Of a DNA stretch of 64,000 nt, positions 57,972 to 64,000 are shown one piece after another. This DNA is from Saccoglossus kowalevskii (Eukaryota; Hemichordata; Enteropneusta; Harrimaniidae). A program made the translations under genes and the position numbers. How positions within the stretch are numbered: the stretch's first letter is position 1; every line of letters starts with the position of its first letter. Below the pieces are notes generated by a model, which was not told the DNA's origin, searched no databases, and saw only the letters and a list, made by a program, of their open reading frames with translations. Where the stretch lies: assembly GCF_000003605.2 (NCBI RefSeq), contig NW_003108093.1, forward strand, positions 128,838-192,837. Reading direction: 5' to 3'.

Positions 57972-60900
57972 AATGCTTCCAGTTTTGCCATATTTTTCAA
58001 TGTATAGCTAAGCTTGTAATTACCCTGTCCGGCTCTACTCTGTAGTGGTGGGTTTCTTTTTCCAGGCTTTTAGTTCAGCAGAGTGGAAGTAATTCTAATA
58101 ATCCCCTCTTGTTGACAGGCTATTCTTCCAGTTGCCAGTGCAGTGGATAGATAGGGTAGGATGGAGGAGGAGGGTTTGAATGAGAGGCCTTCATAAGCAT
58201 AGAAACATCTTTATTTTGTGTGGCATCACAAAAAGGTGGTGGGACTCTACATCCCTATCATCTTACAGTAGCCATGTCATTGCAATACAGTATAGATATA
58301 TGTTTTGATTTGAACACTTTAAAATTAAACTGAGCTGCTTCTTCTTAAACTTGTAATCAAGCCCCATCCCAGGAAGATGTCAAATTATTCTGGAAATACT
58401 ACTGAAGAGATCATTTTCGGGTATCAGCATGACCTTGCATACATATATTTTTTTTTAAATTATATGCATCTTGTATATTTCGTTGAATTTGATTGTGTGT
58501 TTTTAGGTAAATATTTTCAGGTTTTTCCCTTTATAAGTTGTTATTGTTACACATATCTACTCCTCCTATCTATCAGGCTACCTTTATGGCTAATTAACTC
58601 GGCGTTGTCGCATTATTTTTTTTTGTTGGTTTACGTGATTAGTGTGTCCTGACAACCAGGAAACATGTTGATGAGCCCTGAGACGCTGACATGTGAGACT
58701 GGAGTCGCCCATTGGTCAAGCCCAGAACCCAATAGTGTAGATGCATGGTTTCACCCTCCAGCTTATTGGTGAAATTTTGTCTGATCCGGCGATTTGATAA
58801 TTGATAAGTGCAGACGTCATAGAGCAAAGTATTTGCAGCCGTGTCTTTGTGGTCTTCCGACAGTGGCGCCAATTCATGTACAAGATGAGAAAAAAATTAA
58901 AAACTAGGATACCATATCTGAAATCTGCAGCCGTTAGCTCAGCGTGACGTGTGCAATATTTTCAGTGACTGTGTCATAACCTTTTGTCGATTGTATTATG
59001 AGAATTGAAGTATACAGAAGGGCCGCATTACTAGAAATATGTCATGATTCAATTGCAGCATATTCTCTCGTCCATATGGGGACTATAGCTAGTAATGCAT
59101 TGCATTGATGTGGCTTAACTTCCTGTACATCTTTGAAATCTCAGATTTTTATTCCTCTTCTTATTTCATTGCATTGAGCTATTATATTCAGTCTGCTGTA
59201 GGGCTTTGTGAGCAGACATGTTCTGATTCATTCCTCAATGTTGTCTTTCAAGTCTTTGTATATGATTTCACATTTTCTTTTCACAAAATATGGTATCATT
59301 TTCTAATTGCATTGATTGATATACGTGTTTGCTTTTTACAAGTTCTGTTATTTATCGTACCACTAACTATTGAAATCTGACTTTTGATGTTTTTCCAACT
59401 CACTTTTTTGACTAGAGCATTTGGGGCTTATATTAAAAAAACACAGTAGTCACAAGACTCAATATGGGTTTCATGTGATAGTATACATCATGTTTAAAAT
59501 ACATTGTTTGTTTTCATGGAATTAAAACACACACTGTGTAATGTCTAATGCTTTCAAAGTGTTATTTCAACAAAACCACTATTATAACATCATTTTGTGT
59601 AAAAAATAGTTTTTCCACTTTTCTAATTTTTTCCATTTATCACATTCTCAATAATCAAATCAAAATATTGATTTTTTTCTTTTTTAAATCAATATTTTTT
59701 TTTTTTTAAGTTACCATGTTCTTTTTATGTAAGAACTGTATATGACAACCTTATTGACTGAAGCAGATTCAAATTATGAATTTTATTTATTTATTTGTGT
59801 TTGTTTATTTACAATGTATTTATTTAAGTTTGGAGGTTCTGAATATTAGAATAATTGTCTTCAACCTGATGAAGGGACTGCTCAGATAATATTACAGTGA
59901 CCTTTTACAATTTTTCTACAATAATAGGAATTCAGTAATTATGACAATACTGTAGTTTCAAGAAGTGACCCGTAAAAATGAATAGAATGTCATTAGTTCC
60001 AGAGCTCATTACTCTGCTGAAAAAAAAAACTACACATAAAATTGACAGACTAATAAAAAAAAGCCCTGGAAAAGTAGCTTGATAATGAGTGGTAGATTTC
60101 CCCCCTTAGGCTGTGACACAAAAGACTATACCAAATAGAATATTAGTAGTTATATGTTTGCCATGCTCGAAAGTCAAGATATTTCGTATATCCTCTCCAT
60201 TTACTAACCCATGGTCAATTTGGAGTCCTTGTTCAGGTTATTTGATGAGATTCTTAGCAGAGGAAGTAATCGTTTTGTCAGACGTAATTGGCAGCCAACA
60301 GTCTAATAAGAGCAATTTTTAATTTCACCTTTCTTTTTTTTCTATTTCATAATTTTTGTTTGAATTGTAGGAAATTATGATATTTGAAAAAGATATTGTT
60401 ACATTCTTGTTATTGTTTAATTGCTACATAAATTTTGAAATCAATACATATGTATTAAATTCATGAAAAACTAAATTTCACTCCAAGATATTGGATAGTT
60501 AGTAGATTTCTGATTTACCCTTTAATCTTTAATCTGCGATATTATCAAATTTAAAGAACATTTTTAGCAAAAACTAAATGTTCAAAAACATCTGGCTAAG
60601 AGTTTTCAAACAAATAGGCAATAAAGCATTCTGTGCCCAAAGGTCTTAAGGGAAAACTACACTGACATTAACACTGAATCAAAAACTTTTTCTGTGGTCT
60701 TGAAAAAGAACCTTATGATTTACGAAACTGAAACATTATTTCTTGGCATAGTAAAACTATTGATCAGTCCACGGAGAGGTTAAGCAGAGCTACAAAGTTC
60801 TCTGTAGTAATTACGTGCAATGACATTAGTATGAGAAAAACCTGTAATTTACACTATGCTCGCAGCATCTACTCCATCTACCTGCGGGGGATGGTTAAAT

Positions 60901-63900
60901 CAGATAGAAAAGCTATAAAATTGACTCTCGAATTTTGCCCGTGACAAAGTAGCAGTTAAAGGCATTGTGACACATTGATGGAGGCAGCCAGCGCCTGAGA
61001 GCGGACCCATCATGGTTAGTTAACGGATTCATATTTTACACTTACCCAGTGTGCTTTGCCATTGTTCTAGATGCTTCATTTTAAATGAAAAGAAATGAAC
61101 GCAATAACTCTGCTAAAATATTGTGAAATTACAGCATAAATTGGCTAATTTTTCCTGCAGATGAGCTTGTCATTTGGAAGCGAAACTGTCAGTTTTGGTT
61201 TCATCAGATTGAAGTTGTTTGCAAACAGTTTTCATGCTACTCTTTCTTCTTATTCCCATGTGCACATACTTACTGCCTCGTTTTTTTTTTAAATGGGAAA
61301 TGAGGAAAACTTTTGAAGCCAATCTTTCTTTCTTCAGCTAATGCGAACTGAAGTCTGCTTGTTGAGGTCATTGAGGTCATTGAGGTCTGAAGCTCTATCC
61401 GTTTTCATATATTTTTCCTAGTTCCTGTCTTAGTTGTTGAAGAATTTGGAATTAAACATGGAATATTTTTTTTTTAAATTCAGAAATATTATAAAGTGAT
61501 GTCTCTGCTCTTGTATATAGTAGTAAGCCACTTTTTTTATTCCTACTTATTTTATTGTGCAGATCATAGGCAAGTCCGCTACAGTATAGAAATCCATAAA
61601 ATATCAAACTGCACAAATTTGATGAGAAAAAAAAATGTTGCACTTTATGTTGTCATAGCGAATTGGTGTACCATATTTGCCCTATTAAAAGTGCATATAA
61701 ACATTGCATGTCTTATATACTAGGTTATTTATCCCATAACATCACACATTTAATATATGCAAGCATAATCACTACTAATGGAACAAATATGGTACATGTA
61801 TATCTACAGTACCTGTATATCTCTAAACAGAGAAATATTTCGTATAATCCCATATTTAAAGATGCAAGATAAAATTAAAATTCCTTTTTTTCAATGGCTC
61901 AGGAAATAAGCAAGACTGATAAACAATTAGTAAGTGTATTGCTGGAAAATTATTATTTTCATTTTTTCAAAACTTGTATACAGTAAACACAAAAGTATGG
62001 ATCATTGAAATACCATTACAAAATCTAATATGAAAATACAAAAAAATTATAAAAACTAATCTGAAATAAAATGTTTGTTATCACATTGAGTGTAAAAATA
62101 GAATAGCAATGATATTTTTTTTACCAGTACATGCCATATCTGCAGTAGTTTTGATTTATCAATGTTATATGTCTACTCAGTCCATATTATCTAAAGGGGT
62201 GAATAGTGGATTAGTGATGAGGTGATGGGGAGGATATTACTACTTTTTAGGAGTTGACCCATTTATTTTTTGCACCTTAGTTCATTTGCTAGCTTTTTCA
62301 AGACTGACAATTTTAATGCTTAGTATAAGTTGAAACCGTGTGACATAAAACTGAATTCTACAGTCCTTGTATATTGTAATGTAGCAGGTGAAAACAAAAC
62401 TGTTTCTTTCCATCCATCATACATCCTACGGCACTTCCTCATCTTTCGAAACACACTGGCTGTGAAAAATGCAATAAAACCCAGTTAACAAAAAATAGGA
62501 AAACGTTTCCAGGGAGCGATAAGAAAGAAAGAAATGGTGGATATTGTAAGAGTGATCATCAAGCAGAAAATACAGGAAACATTTTCCTAAAATGCTCTTA
62601 GCTGTGTTTTTTTTTTTTTAGTAGGCTGAACTTGTTGAATTGGATACCTCTAATAAATTTGGTTTTCAAGTGTGTAGAACAAAAAAATCAATGAAGCAAA
62701 AACCATACACAAGATACTTTAATAATTCAGCCCACATTGCTTCTAATTGTGCAATTCTTCCCTGTTGGTATTTACATAGGCTTTCTAGAGTGGTTTCCGA
62801 CAAAAGATCTCACAGCTGTTCAATTTATCCTACAAATCCCCTCCGACCAAAACAGATGTATTATTTATAAGAGTGACAGTAGCATATCTGCTTTTAAAAG
62901 CACCTATTTGTCTTAACAAGGTTCTGGTGCAAATGACCACTGAACAGTTTACAAATGGGCGCTCAGTGGCTTAATTCCCTATGTACCCCTATTACAGCAC
63001 ACACATATATCAAGTCAACAGACCTCTAATACTCTATATTACTTTACTCTCTACCTTGATGTAGTGAGTCGATCTGCTGTCACTTTTTTGCCTTTCTGGT
63101 GTTCATCTTGTATCGGCTCTTATTTGGCGCAGATAATACAATTACAATAATGGACTCCCTACTTTAGATAAGACCCAAAATACTGTTATTAGAGAAGGAA
63201 AAGCCATCAATCAAACATGCAGCAGACAGGATGGTGAGAGCTTTATCGTTACAAGGTACATTTTCTTCTTTTGTGTTAGTCAAGCTTGTTATTGTGTACT
63301 TTGATAATTTATTTCTGAAATGTTTTCATGTGTTCGTATATTTACTTTGAATTCAGACAAATTTATTTCTGTAGAGAAAAAACTTAAAAGCTCATGAAAA
63401 TTACAAAGAAAAAAAATGATTCATCTTCCATACAGACATTCGTAAAAAAATTACAACATATGTACATTTGTGAAAAACATCCGAGTCACAGATTTATTAT
63501 CCGAACTTTAAAAAAAAATGAAAGAAGAATTACATTTTTATAAATTCAAAATTAATGCACAATTTTAATGACAATTTTTTTCTTTTTTTTTATTTGGGTG
63601 GGGAGGGGGGCACCCATATTTCGATAAATTCTGTAGATTGATAATAACATTGAGAAGTAAACCTTTTTCAGTCTATATTCCATGGAGTGAATGTAGTTTT
63701 GCTTACTTTAACCATTCTATGGACACTGCAAAAATATAAATTACAGACGCTCACTATACAGACTTCAAAAAAAACTAAAGTTCACCTTAATGAGACTTTT
63801 CAAATGTCAGAGATGAGAATATTTTTATTATTCTGTCATTCAAATCTGATTTCTGTCAGATTAGCGAATCAAATCACCGCCATCACATGACAAGCAAAAT

Positions 63901-64000
63901 GATCTTTTGATTTGACTAAATTGATTTAATTGCACAATTTCCCGTGAATTATTTGAAGCAGAAAATTGCTACAAAGTGCAATGTGTACATGTAGTATTTT
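57972..64000 (+). other. AT-rich, CpG-poor distal part of the giant intron
   Basis: This stretch is dominated by A/T runs and short microsatellites (for example a triplicated ATTGAGGTC at about 61360-61387). I checked it for the next NBEA/LRBA exon (LAYTEGLHGKW-type coding) and found none. Patches near 60760-60960 and 63120-63245 have a more balanced composition and could be conserved non-coding elements, but carry no diagnostic signal. No RNA gene was recognised. Confidence 0.6.

Larger units (their letters stand above)
12998..64000 (+). other. giant NBEA/LRBA intron (more than 51 kb) hosting mab-21
   Basis: The intron starts at GTAAAA after the codon for the last K of KKIDPK and no acceptor exon for the rest of the PH domain is visible up to the window end. 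The six preceding introns measure 234 bp to 3.45 kb, so this one is at least 15 times longer. It contains a complete antisense mab-21-like gene. The first 2 kb (12998-15050) are AT-rich and CpG-poor, the middle (about 15.1-57.5 kb) is CpG-rich and nearly free of recognisable transposons, and the last 6.5 kb are AT-rich again. Confidence 0.85.

Overview
The window is metazoan nuclear DNA: spliced genes with GT-AG introns, long AT-rich introns, minisatellites and two assembly gaps. It carries two genes that I recognise. On the + strand is the 3' half (partial at both ends) of a neurobeachin/LRBA-family gene, one BEACH-domain protein that resembles vertebrate NBEA and LRBA about equally. On the - strand, inside one of its introns, is a complete single-exon mab-21-like gene. 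The single NBEA/LRBA-type gene, the NBEA-plus-mab-21 nesting, the high local CpG density and the compact mab-21 gene point to an invertebrate bilaterian. A marine deuterostome (for example a hemichordate) is plausible but not proven; a lophotrochozoan cannot be excluded from sequence alone.

Layout. 1-570: a 33/34-bp minisatellite. 570-13000: NBEA/LRBA exons at 2481-2588, 5973-7047, 10498-10733, 11260-11423, 11808-11929, 12480-12626 and 12861-12997. All junctions are in frame and together they encode 663 codons, running from the segment before DUF1088 through DUF1088 into the first part of the PH-BEACH domain. The introns here hold a 2.5-kb inverted-repeat element (2620-5137), a 0.97-kb element built of 157-bp tandem units (8704-9674) and a coding-like orphan block (9785-10019). 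12998-64000: one intron of more than 51 kb, which does not end in the window. The introns before it are 0.2-3.5 kb. Within it, about 15.1-57.5 kb is a distinct domain: CpG-rich, poor in recognisable transposons, with several minisatellites, homeodomain/SOX/POU-motif clusters, promoter-like patches and, near its right edge, mab-21 (53896-54978, - strand). From about 57.5 kb to the end the DNA again becomes AT-rich and CpG-poor, like the introns at the left.

How it fits together. In vertebrates MAB21L1 lies inside NBEA and MAB21L2 inside LRBA, in opposite orientation to the host gene. The same nesting here, in an animal with apparently one pro-orthologue of each pair, indicates that the arrangement predates the vertebrate duplications. 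The large intron is best read as the regulatory landscape of mab-21, held together because its enhancers are trapped in the host gene. The most interesting new observation is the roughly 42-kb CpG-preserved block bounded by CpG-depleted host gene body, which looks like a germline-unmethylated valley centred on the nested gene. No tRNA, rRNA, CRISPR array or other protein-coding gene was recognised.
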